NCBI RefSeq assembly: GCF_013114835.1
Contig: NZ_JAAVLW010000006.1
Span: 190,001-254,000 of the forward strand
DNA length: 64,000 bases
Origin: Bradyrhizobium archetypum
GTDB taxonomy: Bacteria; Pseudomonadota; Alphaproteobacteria; Rhizobiales; Xanthobacteraceae
Direction of reading: 5' to 3'
Part shown: positions 20,182-29,600 of the stretch, piece by piece
Position numbering within the stretch: position 1 is the first letter of the stretch
How the letters are laid out: each line of letters starts with the position of its first letter
Notes under the pieces: generated by a model
Told to the model about the DNA's origin: nothing
Databases searched by the model: none
The model's input: only the letters and a program-made list of their open reading frames with translations
Program-made: the position numbers and the translations under genes

Positions 20182-21279
20182 ATGAACCGCCCCGTGCCGA
20201 ATCCCGGCATTCTCGATATTGCGCCCTACACGCCCGGCAAGACGCCGGTGCCGGAGCCGGGCCGCAAGGTGTTCAAGCTGTCCGCCAACGAGACCCCGTT
20301 TGGGCCGTCGCCGAAGGCGGTCGAAGTCTACAAGGAAGCGGCTGATCATCTGGAGGACTATCCGGAAGGTACCTCAAAGGTGCTGCGCGAGGCGATCGGC
20401 CGCGCCTACGGGCTCGATCCCAACCGCATCATCTGCGGCGCCGGCTCGGACGAGATCCTCAACCTCTTGGCGCACACCTATCTCAGCCAGGGGGATGAGG
20501 CGATCTCCACCACGCATGGCTTTCTGGTGTACCCGATCGCCACGATGGCGAACGGCGCCAAGAATGTCGTCGCGCCCGAGACCAATTTCACCGCCGACGT
20601 CGACGCGATTTTGGCGCGCGTGACGCCGCGCACCAAACTGGTGTGGCTCGCCAATCCGAACAACCCGACCGGCACCTATGTGCCGTTCGATGAAGTCAAG
20701 CGGCTGCGCGCCGGCTTGCCGCCGCATGTGCTGCTGGTGCTCGATGCCGCCTATTCCGACTACGTGTCGCGCAACGACTATGAGCTCGGCCTCGAGCTGG
20801 TGGCGACCACCGAAAACACCGTGATGACGCACACCTTCTCCAAGATTCACGGGCTGGCAGCGCTGCGGATTGGCTGGATGTTTGGCCCCGCGCACATCGT
20901 CGACGCCGTGAATCGTATCCGCGGCCCCTTCAACGTCTCGACGCCAGCGATGCTGGCGGCGGTCGCCGCGATCGAGGACACCGCACATGTCCAGAAGTCG
21001 AAGGCGTTCACCGAACAGTGGCGCAACTGGCTGACGGAAGAAATCGGCAAGCTCGGGCTCAAGGTGACGCCGAGCGTGGCGAATTTCGTGCTGATCCACT
21101 TTCCCAACGAGAAGGGCAAAACCTCGACTGAGGCGGATGCGTTCCTCACCAGGCGCGGGCTGGTACTGCGGGCGCTCAACAATTACGGCCTGCCGCACGC
21201 ACTGCGCATGACCATCGGCACCGAGGAGGCCAACCGCCTCGTCGTCGATGCCTTGCGCGACTTCATGGCGGCGAAATGA
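20182..21279 (+). CDS. hisC: Histidinol-phosphate / aromatic aminotransferase HisC
   Basis: 365 residues, PLP-dependent aminotransferase of the HisC family. Motifs: KLSANETPFGPSPKA, the substrate-binding NPNNPTGTY, and the PLP lysine in HTFSKIHGLAALRIGW. ATG 20182 follows CGGAG; a much longer in-frame extension inside the chorismate mutase gene is not real. It sits between chorismate mutase and the arogenate/prephenate dehydrogenase and overlaps the latter by four bases, so it most likely transaminates prephenate or aromatic keto acids as well as, or instead of, imidazole acetol phosphate. Confidence 0.94.
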   Translation: MNRPVPNPGILDIAPYTPGKTPVPEPGRKVFKLSANETPFGPSPKAVEVYKEAADHLEDYPEGTSKVLREAIGRAYGLDPNRIICGAGSDEILNLLAHTYLSQGDEAISTTHGFLVYPIATMANGAKNVVAPETNFTADVDAILARVTPRTKLVWLANPNNPTGTYVPFDEVKRLRAGLPPHVLLVLDAAYSDYVSRNDYELGLELVATTENTVMTHTFSKIHGLAALRIGWMFGPAHIVDAVNRIRGPFNVSTPAMLAAVAAIEDTAHVQKSKAFTEQWRNWLTEEIGKLGLKVTPSVANFVLIHFPNEKGKTSTEADAFLTRRGLVLRALNNYGLPHALRMTIGTEEANRLVVDALRDFMAAK

Positions 21280-22217
21280 ACGCGACACCGATCTTCCGGC
21301 GCGTCGCGCTGATCGGCTTCGGCCTGATCGGCGGCTCGATCGCGCGTGCGGCGCGGGCGCAAGCGCTCGCCAGCGAAATCGTCACCACTGCCCGCTCGGA
21401 AAAGACGCGCGCGCGGGTAGCTGAGCTCAACATCGTCGACCGGGTACTGGAGAGCAACGCGGAAGCCGTCAAGGACGCCGATCTCGTGATCCTGTGCATC
21501 CCGGTCGGCGCCTGTGGCCCGGTCGCGCAGGAGATTGCGCCGCACCTCAAAGCGGGCGCCATCGTCTCCGACGTCGGCTCGGTCAAGGGCGCCATCGTCC
21601 GCGAGATGGCGCCGCATCTGCCGCCGAGCGTTCATTTCGTGCCGGCGCATCCGGTCGCCGGCACCGAGCATTCGGGGCCCGATTCCGGCTTCGCCGAACT
21701 GTTCATCAACCGCTGGTGCATCCTGACGCCACCCGAGGGCACCGATCCGATGGCGGTCGAAGCGCTGCGCGCGTTCTGGGCCGGCATGGGCGCCAAGGTC
21801 GAGACCATGACGCCTGACCACCACGACCTGGTGCTGGCGATCACCAGCCACTTGCCGCACCTGATCGCCTACACCATCGTCGGCACCGCCGACGAGCTGG
21901 CGCAGGTGACCTCATCGGAGGTGATCAAATTCTCCGCCGGCGGCTTTCGCGATTTCACCCGTATCGCGGCCTCGGACCCGACGATGTGGCGCGACGTGTT
22001 TTTGAACAACAAGGAAGCCGTGCTGGAAATGCTCGGCACCTTCAACGAGGATCTTTCGAAACTGACGCGAGCGATCCGCCGCGGCGACGGCGAGGCGCTG
22101 TTCGACCACTTCACCCGCACCCGCGCCATCCGCCGCGGCATCGTCGAGATCGGCCAGGATTCGGCAGCTCCCGATTTCGGCCGGCCGCATCCGCCGCTGG
22201 AAAAGAAGGCGGAGTGA
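21276..22217 (+). CDS. tyrC: Prephenate/arogenate (cyclohexadienyl) dehydrogenase
   Basis: 313 residues; oxidative decarboxylation on the route to tyrosine. N-terminal Rossmann motif VALIGFGLIGGSIA, followed by the family signatures SDVGSVKGAIV and FVPAHPVAGTEHSGP, and a helical C-terminal dimerisation domain (SHLPHLIAYTIVG, FSAGGFRDFTRIAASDP). No fused chorismate mutase and no ACT domain, so feedback by tyrosine is not obvious. ATGA overlap with hisC implies translational coupling. The symbol follows the use for hisC-linked cyclohexadienyl dehydrogenases; tyrA is the broader family name. Confidence 0.93.
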   Translation: MNATPIFRRVALIGFGLIGGSIARAARAQALASEIVTTARSEKTRARVAELNIVDRVLESNAEAVKDADLVILCIPVGACGPVAQEIAPHLKAGAIVSDVGSVKGAIVREMAPHLPPSVHFVPAHPVAGTEHSGPDSGFAELFINRWCILTPPEGTDPMAVEALRAFWAGMGAKVETMTPDHHDLVLAITSHLPHLIAYTIVGTADELAQVTSSEVIKFSAGGFRDFTRIAASDPTMWRDVFLNNKEAVLEMLGTFNEDLSKLTRAIRRGDGEALFDHFTRTRAIRRGIVEIGQDSAAPDFGRPHPPLEKKAE

Positions 22218-22280
22218 GGGAGACACGGCGTCGTTGAGCTCGGGCGTTACGATGGAGTTGAGATGCCGCTCCACAAGATG

Positions 22281-22385
22281 TCGCCATACCCCGCGCATGC
22301 GGGGTATCCAGTACGCTGCGGCCTCTCGTTTCAATCACGACCGTCTCTGGAATACTGGATCGCCCGGTCAAGCCGGGCGACGACG
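22281..22385. repeat. Intergenic palindromic repeat, family A, copy 2
   Basis: Same design as 9123-9223: hairpin ACCCCGCGCATGCGGGGT, the shared middle ATCCAGTACGCTGCGGCC ... TCTGGAATACTGGATC, then a second hairpin GCCCGGTCAAGCCGGGC. The terminal hairpins differ in sequence between copies while the middle is conserved, so the hairpin arms have changed in a compensating way. It lies between converging tyrC and the DUF2125 gene. Confidence 0.85.
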
Positions 22386-22397
22386 GTTGAATGTGCA

Positions 22398-23585
22398 TCA
22401 AAACAGCGGCGGCACTTGGCCCACCTTGATCGGCCCTAAAAACACCGTGCCGTCGACGAAGCGCATCGGGAAGGCGCGCGCTTTCTTGCCCTCCAGCTCC
22501 GCCTCCTTGCCGAGCGCGTTGATGCCGGCGGTGACACCGGCATTGGCGTTCTGCTTGACGACCTTGCCGAGCCCCGGGATTGCCTTGTCGAGCGCGCCGA
22601 AGAGATTGTTGAGGTCCTGCGTCCTGACGCCGGGTGCGACGCGATCGAGCGTCGCCTGCGGCACGCCCTCCTCCAGCATCTTCTCGATGCCGAGCAACGG
22701 AATCACCTTCTCGATTCCGGCCACCGTCATCTGCAGCTCGCCCTCGATCCGGCCCTGCGCGTTGAGGCTCAACGTGCCGGCGGCAACCGAGATCAGATCG
22801 CCCTGTTGAATCCGCGAACGCACGATCTCGACATGGCCGCCCGCCGCCTGCAGCTCTCTGAACCGTTCGGGCCACGGCTTTGGCGAAAAATTTTTCAGTC
22901 CCGTCAACTTGGTCTGAATGTCGGCGTCGAACGGCCGGGCGAGCACCGGGTGCAGCTCCTGCACGTTGCCACCGGATATCTGCAGCACCGACTCGATCAC
23001 CGGCTGATCCCTGGTCGAGCCGTCGGCCAGGCGGCCGTGCAGCTCGGTATGGTTGGCCTTCGCGAGCGGCGTCTCGACCGGCCCGTTGACGCGATCGATC
23101 GAGGGATTGTCGAACACGATGGAAGCGCGCTGCGGAATATCGGGCAGTCCGCTCACGCTGCTGCGGCCGCTCGTCCAGTTCACCTTCATCGACGGCGGCT
23201 GGCCGCGATCGGAAAGCGTCGCCGGCGCCTTGAATTCGGCGATCAAAAGTTTGGGCTGGTAGATCTGCGCGATCACCATGATCTCGCCAAGCCGCGCGGT
23301 GAACGGCGCCTGTGCGCCCGCCGTCTGCGACACCAGCGAAACGCTGGCATCGTCGCAGCGGACTTCGAGACGGAATGGATAACCCGCCACCGAACGCTTG
23401 CCGCATTGATAGACGCGGCCGGACTTCGCCTCCTGCGCCGCCCACGCATCGGCACGTACGCCGACCTCGGAGGCGGCATAGAACCAGAACGCCGTCCATG
23501 CCGCGGCAGCGACCACGAGCAATGCGGGCATGATGAAGAGGCGCCACAGCGGGCGCCGGCGCGGCGCGGGGGTCATGTCAGGCAT
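22398..23585 (-). CDS. DUF2125 domain-containing protein
   Basis: 395 residues; one N-terminal membrane segment (LWRLFIMPALLVVAAAAWTA) followed by a large predicted periplasmic beta-rich domain with the family's conserved start (GRVYQCGKRSVAGYPFRLEVRC). The architecture resembles AsmA/DUF945-like envelope proteins. Function unknown. ATG 23585 is preceded by AAAGGAC; a second ATG lies nine bases further in. Diverges from the ChaC-like gene. Confidence 0.85.
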   Translation of the reverse strand: MPDMTPAPRRRPLWRLFIMPALLVVAAAAWTAFWFYAASEVGVRADAWAAQEAKSGRVYQCGKRSVAGYPFRLEVRCDDASVSLVSQTAGAQAPFTARLGEIMVIAQIYQPKLLIAEFKAPATLSDRGQPPSMKVNWTSGRSSVSGLPDIPQRASIVFDNPSIDRVNGPVETPLAKANHTELHGRLADGSTRDQPVIESVLQISGGNVQELHPVLARPFDADIQTKLTGLKNFSPKPWPERFRELQAAGGHVEIVRSRIQQGDLISVAAGTLSLNAQGRIEGELQMTVAGIEKVIPLLGIEKMLEEGVPQATLDRVAPGVRTQDLNNLFGALDKAIPGLGKVVKQNANAGVTAGINALGKEAELEGKKARAFPMRFVDGTVFLGPIKVGQVPPLF

Positions 23586-23696
23586 GCGGCGTCCTTTGGC
23601 TAGCGATTTTGGCGAATGTAAGCATCCCCTTCCCACAACAAAAGGCATTGAAATCACTTCGCTTTGCCGTTCCGTTCTGGTAGCGGTGCGCCCGGC

Positions 23697-24296
23697 ATGT
23701 CCGAAAACAAGCTCAACGACACGGAATTTTCGACAGGTGACCTCTGGGTGTTCGGCTACGGCTCCCTGATGTGGCGGCCGGGCTTCGATTTCATCGAACG
23801 GGTGCCGGCGCGGCTGATCGGCGAACACCGCGCGCTCTGCGTCTATTCCTTCGTCCATCGCGGCACGCCGGAGAAGCCCGGACTCGTGCTCGGCCTCGAC
23901 CGCGGCGGCGCCTGCCGCGGCATCGCATTCCGGGTTGCGGAAAAGAACCGCGCCGCGACCATTACCTATTTGCGCGAGCGCGAGCAGGTCACGTCAGTCT
24001 ACCGCGAAGTGAAGCGCTCGGTGTGGCTGGAGAACGAGGCGCGCCAGCGCGTCAGCGCGCTGGTCTACGTGGTCGACCGCGGCCACGCACAATATGCCGG
24101 GCGGCTGTCGCTGACCGAGCAGCTGCGCCACGTGCTGCAGGGCCACGGCCAGTCGGGCGTCAACCGCGACTATGTCCTGGCCACCGTGAAGGCGATCGAG
24201 GCGGAGGGCTTTCGCGATTCCCAGTTGCACCGGCTCGCAGCGATGCTGCACGACCAGCATTCGGTGCCGCTTCCCGCAGAGAACAGCGACCGTTAG
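23697..24296 (+). CDS. Gamma-glutamylcyclotransferase (ChaC-like)
   Basis: 199 residues. The glycine-rich FGYGSLMWRPGF loop near the N terminus is the substrate-binding signature of the ChaC class, which cleaves glutathione to 5-oxoproline and Cys-Gly; the acidic catalytic residue is expected in the LREREQVTS segment. Cytoplasmic. ATG 23697 is the likely start; upstream codons in frame begin only with TTG. It marks the last clearly conserved gene before the accessory stretch. Confidence 0.9.
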   Translation: MSENKLNDTEFSTGDLWVFGYGSLMWRPGFDFIERVPARLIGEHRALCVYSFVHRGTPEKPGLVLGLDRGGACRGIAFRVAEKNRAATITYLREREQVTSVYREVKRSVWLENEARQRVSALVYVVDRGHAQYAGRLSLTEQLRHVLQGHGQSGVNRDYVLATVKAIEAEGFRDSQLHRLAAMLHDQHSVPLPAENSDR

Positions 24297-24427
24297 GCTG
24301 AGATGTGTACGTATAAGCCGACTGAAATGGAGCCAAGTGGCCGCGATAGGCCAGTATCCGCCATTGGTCTTATCGGTCACGGAGAGGCGACACCTGCTGC
24401 CATCGATAAGGCTGACGATTAGGGATG

Positions 24428-25345
24428 TCAGGGCATCATTTCGCTCATCTCGGTCCGAGCGCTGCGCGTTTCGCCTCGCGAAGCAGATAAATCGGGACGA
24501 AACGGGAGCGCCTCACCGATGGCCTGGTGAAGCTCTTCGAGCATCTCCGCCTCGGATTTGAGAAGCTCGTGATTATATCCTTCCGCCATGATCAATGCAG
24601 ATTCATATGTCTCCTGAACGACCCTGATACGGTCGTTCGCAGGAAGTGACGCGACGAACTCGATTGTCTCTTCGACGTGCGCGGCCTCGCTTCCGAGCGA
24701 GCTGTGACTTCTGAGGAAGCGGGTCGCATCAATGCCGTCCGGGCACATTGCCTGCACCTTCTCGACATCGGTCTTCTGCTTGAGCGCGGCGATGCGCTCC
24801 AGGCAGTAGGAATAGCCGATGCAGCCAATCGGATAGTCCTCGACGCAGAGGTCGTCGAAGCGCTTGCAGAGCGGCTTGATCCCCTCCGGAATGTAATTGG
24901 CGACAAGGCGCTCAGCAGGCAGACCCAGCGCGCGCAGATCCTTGAGGGCGAGCCGGTCATGACCGGTCTCCTCGCGCGCGCGCTCTTCAAGGTAGGCTGC
25001 GACCTCTGGCCTGCCCAATTCCACGAATCGCCCAGCCGCGCGTCGGAGATTTCGAGGCGTATCGACCGACGTGTGGTAGGCGCCGACCAACGCCACGGCA
25101 TAGCCGACGAGTGTCGGCTCCGGCCGCGCGAGGCTCTGTTCTATACCGGCAAAGCCGAGATTGATCGCGCCGTCGAGCAGACCGACCGTGCTGCCCTTCG
25201 AGCCTGCGCCCGTCATCAGCGTCGCAAACGGATCCATGTCTTCCTTCGCGCCGCTCAGCGTATGAAACCAGACCTCTCCCGATTCGCGAGCGATGATTGA
25301 AATATCGCCCGTGACATTGACCCACTCCGTGACCGGCCGTTCCAT
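24428..25345 (-). CDS. Haem-oxygenase-like diiron oxidase family protein (putative)
   Basis: 305 residues, all-helical, soluble. Candidate metal ligands form the pattern of haem-oxygenase-like iron enzymes (PqqC/TenA/HDO fold): EERAREETGHD around residues 120-130, SEAAHVEETIEF around 219-230 and ETYESALIMAEGYNHE around 245-260. GYAVALVGAYHTSVDT at 81-96 supplies a further His. GGGAGG lies seven bases before ATG 25345. The family includes enzymes that oxidise or cleave amino and fatty acids and some that modify peptides. It is the third gene of a minus-strand group with two small genes upstream. Exact reaction unknown. Confidence 0.7.
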   Translation of the reverse strand: MERPVTEWVNVTGDISIIARESGEVWFHTLSGAKEDMDPFATLMTGAGSKGSTVGLLDGAINLGFAGIEQSLARPEPTLVGYAVALVGAYHTSVDTPRNLRRAAGRFVELGRPEVAAYLEERAREETGHDRLALKDLRALGLPAERLVANYIPEGIKPLCKRFDDLCVEDYPIGCIGYSYCLERIAALKQKTDVEKVQAMCPDGIDATRFLRSHSSLGSEAAHVEETIEFVASLPANDRIRVVQETYESALIMAEGYNHELLKSEAEMLEELHQAIGEALPFRPDLSASRGETRSARTEMSEMMP

Positions 25346-25464
25346 TCGAAACCTCCCGTTTTTCGATCGCTCGCCCGCGCTCGTTTCTTGGAGGATGCGT
25401 TTTGTTATGCGGGCCGAGCTCGCTTCAAGTTAATCGTTTCGCGTCAAACCATGTCGCAACAGCC

Positions 25465-25983
25465 TTAGATCCCGTTCGGGGTAACAGCCATCAGCATCTT
25501 GGCCGTCTCAAGCAGAGGTTTCGGAGGCGTATTGGTAGCACGGGCGTATCTCGGCACCACAAGGACGACTCCGGTATCTGCCGGTATGTTTGCGTCTGCC
25601 AAACTGAAACCGTCGTCGTACTCGTCTTCTGTAATCACGATGGGCTTTGCCAAATAGATGCCCCGAGCCTCAAGAGCTGATTTTGCCGCATCCGAGCGGT
25701 TTTTGTAGTCCGACGTGGTCGCCGAGGATCCTGTAGGCCAGATCAGGGGATTGTTGGCGGGACCCGTCCATATATCGACGATCCATTGTGCGAGGACATC
25801 ATTTTGGTACGAGAAATCAGCCACCTTGTCCGTTAAATTTGGTTTCGGGTCGGTGTAAACGCCGCGTTTCTTCGGTGCTGCCTGCGCTGCTACCGGAATC
25901 ATTGCGCCGCCGGCGGCGGCTGCTGCAAGGAAGAAACGCCGATTGAAGCCCGAATTCGATTGCGACTTGCTCTGCGAGGCCAT
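25465..25983 (-). CDS. Tat-exported small protein of unknown function
   Basis: 172 residues. A twin-arginine signal (FNRRFFLAAAAAGG, Arg 15-16) is followed by a cleavage site near AAQAAP. The mature part has LAQWIVDIWTGP, then AAKSALEARGIYLAKPIVITEDEYDDG, then a strand-rich end. By eye the spacing resembles nitrile-hydratase-alpha-like leader domains (helix ending in a W-x-x-P turn, ALxxxGI, then a V-V-x-D/E-D strand), but this is only a resemblance. AAGGAGGG lies eight bases before ATG 25983. It precedes the haem-oxygenase-like gene by 119 bases on the same strand. Confidence 0.7.
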   Translation of the reverse strand: MASQSKSQSNSGFNRRFFLAAAAAGGAMIPVAAQAAPKKRGVYTDPKPNLTDKVADFSYQNDVLAQWIVDIWTGPANNPLIWPTGSSATTSDYKNRSDAAKSALEARGIYLAKPIVITEDEYDDGFSLADANIPADTGVVLVVPRYARATNTPPKPLLETAKMLMAVTPNGI

Positions 25984-26060
25984 GATCAATCCCTCCTTGT
26001 TGAAATCAGTTCGGTATCTTGTCGTCAGGCGCTACGGCGCCACTCGGTTGTACGAAACCG

Positions 26061-26237
26061 TCAATCACAGTCTGTGGTGTGGTATCGGCCCCCGTCGTCG
26101 TCGCAGCGACGAGTCAGCACAATTGGCTTTGCGGCAGGGTACAGTTCGACGGAGGAATACGAAGCAAGCCTGGCAGCCGCCATCTCAGCATGGCTGCGGC
26201 TTCCTTCATCAGTGTCGTCTGCTTCCAGTGGGGGCAT
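26061..26237 (-). CDS. Possible small protein, 58 aa
   Basis: ATG 26237 has a good ribosome binding site (GGGAGG with five bases of spacing). The translation starts MPPLEADDTDEGSRSHAEM and ends CDDDGGRYHTTDCD. About one-third from the end a +1 shift would continue as LVAATTTGADTTPQTVIDGF to a stop 20 bases before the ribosome binding site of the Tat protein gene, which reads more like a protein. The gene may therefore be frameshifted or a decayed relative. No family recognised. Confidence 0.35.
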   Translation of the reverse strand: MPPLEADDTDEGSRSHAEMAAARLASYSSVELYPAAKPIVLTRRCDDDGGRYHTTDCD

Positions 26238-26623
26238 AATGGCCTCCCTATACTGATCCGATCAGCGCAACGACAGGAACACCTTCGGGTTGCAAGATGT
26301 CAAAAACAAGGCTGAGTCCGCCCTAGTACTTTCTTTCGTTCAGCGCCTCTTCGATCGCGCAGCAACAAACGATAGTGAGCAGCGGATCGTTTGCATGAAC
26401 CGGGAGAACCGCAACTCGGATGGGAAGCATAACGTGGCGGTTGGCCATGCAACGCAAAGCGGCAGGGCCATCAAGCTGGCTCAACGTATTGGAGTACCGG
26501 CCGCCCCGAACTCCGGAACACGCTTTCGCGTCGTTCCGGGCGCGGCAAGTTGTGATATGTTTGTGCATTGCAACTGGTCTCGTCTTGTAGCGCGAACTAC
26601 GTGAACAGGTAAGGGCATTTGCC
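26238..26623. other. Intergenic region before the large cyclase gene
   Basis: These 386 bases contain only short, unconvincing open frames. The promoter of the rightward cyclase gene should lie here. Base composition is more mixed than in the flanking core regions. Confidence 0.4.
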
Positions 26624-29600
26624 GTGACGAGAACAACCACAGACGTAGCCGAGTGGTTGGACCAGCACGGTCTGGCTCGGTACGCTCAAACGTTCATCGA
26701 AAACAATATCGACTACGACGTATTGCCGGATTTGACGGAGAATGACCTCAAGAACCTCGGGGTCTCCTTGGGTCACCGCAAGACGCTGCTCAGGGCCATC
26801 GAAACGTTGGCGGTAGCGCGCCAGGCGAGCACGACAACGGCCACTGCGCAGCCTGCTACGGAGGCACTCCTTCCGTCGGAGCATCGCGAAGCAGAACGCC
26901 GTCAGATTACAGTGTTGTTCTGTGACCTGGTGGGGTCGACGCAGCTTTCAGAGAAATTGGACCCCGAAGATCTTCAGGTGCTTATTGACGTCTATCGGAG
27001 CGCGTGCACGGCGGCGATCAGGCGCTATGAAGGTCACGTAGCCAGGTACCTCGGCGATGGTGTGATGGCATTTTTCGGTTATCCCCGTGCACATGAGGAC
27101 GACCCCGTTCGTGCTGTGCACGCTGCGCTGGAGATGCTCTCCGCAATCACGAATATCCCGGGACCAGTCACGTTGGCTGCGCGGGTGGGCATCAGCTCGG
27201 GCCCAGTCGTCGTTGGCGAAATCGCAGGAAGCGGTACTGCAACGACGAGGGATTGGATGGATGCGGTGGGAGAGACGCCGAATATTGCCGCGCGTTTGCA
27301 GGCACTTGCCTCGCCCAACGCTTTAGTGATCTCGGAGTCGACGAAACGTCTCGTGTCGGCAGCCTTCGACCTTCAAGACCTTGGCCCCCAGGAACTCAAG
27401 GGCGTAACCAGGCCTCTTCACGTGTACCGCGTCCTGGGCGCGATGCATACGGCAAGCCGCTTCGAGGCGGCGCATGGAGGCTCCCTCACGCCACTCGCCG
27501 GGCGTTCAACCGAATTGAACCTACTGCTCGATAAATGGGGGAAAGCCAAGGAGGGCGACGGGCAAGTCGTTTTGGTTTCGGGTATCCCGGGGGTTGGAAA
27601 ATCCCGCCTCATCCACGAGCTAAAGTCGAACATCCAGCACGAACCATGCTTTGTGCTGCAGCATCAGTGTTCGGCCTATCATAGTCAAAGTGCATTCTTT
27701 CCAGTCATCGAGCGCATTGAACAGGCTGCCAAATTGACGGCTGGCGACTCGGATACGGAGAAACTTGCCAAGCTCAAAGCCTACCTTGCCGATTCCGGCG
27801 ACGATTCGATTGAGACAGCGCTGCTGATCGCCAACCTGTTGTCAATTCCGATTCAAAGCCACCACGAGCTGTCGGAGCTTACGCCGCAACAAATCAAGAA
27901 CAGGACAGTGAGCAAGCTTGTCGACATGATCCTGGCTTTCTCCGCCCAGCGCCCGACGCTGTGCATTTTCGAGGATGTGCACTGGATAGATCCCACAAGC
28001 CTCGAGTTGCTTGAGCTGATCATAAACCAGATCGATCATGCTCGCGTCCTGCTTATTGTCTCCCACCGGCCCGAGTTCCGACCCACGTGGTCCACTCATC
28101 CGAACGTGGCTATGCACTCCCTCACTCGATTGTCGCGCAGCGAGGTGACGGGGATGATCAGGGATATCTTGAGGGGCCAAAGCATTCCCCAAGAGACTCT
28201 CAATCAAGTCATCGAAAAATCCGACGGCGTACCGCTGTTTATCGAAGAACTGACAAGCAGCATCCTGAGCGCGCCGACACAAAGCCGACCTGTAGAAGGC
28301 GATGTTGAGCGAACGGCGGCACCGCCAATTGTGCCAAGTGTTCCGGAGACACTGCATGATGCCCTGATCGAACGGCTCGATCGTGTCCCGCAGGGACGCA
28401 GACTGGCACAAATCGCCGCGGTGATCGGGCGTGAGTTTTCTTATGATCTCTTATCAGTGGCACTGCGGATTAGCGAAGACGAGTTGCATCAATCCCTCCT
28501 GCGGCTCGAAGAGGCTGGCATCATTTATCGGGTCGGCATTTCGCCTTTCATCCGTTTCGCCTTCAAACATGCCTTGTTGCGTGACGCAATCTACAACTCC
28601 CTGCTAAGGAGCTCGAGACGACAGATCCATGGGGAGATTGCGGCGATTTTGGCCGATCAATTTGGCGAGTTCGTTGAAAATCGACCCGAGATACTGGCCT
28701 ATCACTATAGTGAAGGAGGAAACAATGGGTTGGCGGTGCGTTGGTGGTTCAAGTCCGGGCAGCACGCGCTCGCCTATTCCGCCAATGTCGAAGCGATTTC
28801 TCATTATCGGAAGGCCTTGGAGGCCCTGAGCGCTTTGCCGGAATCGCCTGCGCGCGACAAGCAGGAGATTGAGATTCAGTTGGCGCTGGGTATCCCGCTC
28901 ATCGCTGTTCGAGGATATCCAGCCGATGAAACGCGCGACGCGTTCGCGCGGGCCCGTACCCTATGCCTCAAGCTGGATAGCCGTCCTGAGTATTTCCAAG
29001 CGCTATTTGGTGAATGGGGAAATCGGTGGATGGGTGGCAAGAACGATGAAGCGCTGAGCATGGCCAATGAGTTTCTGTCGAGATCGCGGGAATCCACCGA
29101 TTCTGTTCCGTTGATGATGGCTCATCGGGTCATGGGAAGCACACTACTGACGGTCGGTGAGTTCCAGTCATCGAAGCATCACTTCGAGGAGTCCATTGCG
29201 CTTTCGAAGCAACAAGGCCAACGGCTGTCCAGCCTCTACATGGTGGAACCCCAGGTGGCCTCACTGCTAATTCTATCTTGGGATTTGTGGTTTCTGGGCT
29301 ATCCGGATCAGGCGCTATCGCGCGTTTCGGAAGCGCTTGCCCTGGCCCGTGAACTCGCGCAGCCGTACACCATAGCCTTCGCCCATTACATGACGTCCGT
29401 CGTACATCTCCTCCGCGGCGAGCCTGGTCGCGCTCTTGCCAGCGCTGAGCAAAGTCTCGAAATGTCATGGGAGCAACGGTTCTCGCTATATATCCTTCTC
29501 TCTCAGATTTCTCGCGGCCATGCACTTGCCGGTCTCGGCCAAATTGCGGAGGCTCAGACCCAAATCAAGCTGGGACTCGAGGAAGCGCGCAAGAAAGGCG

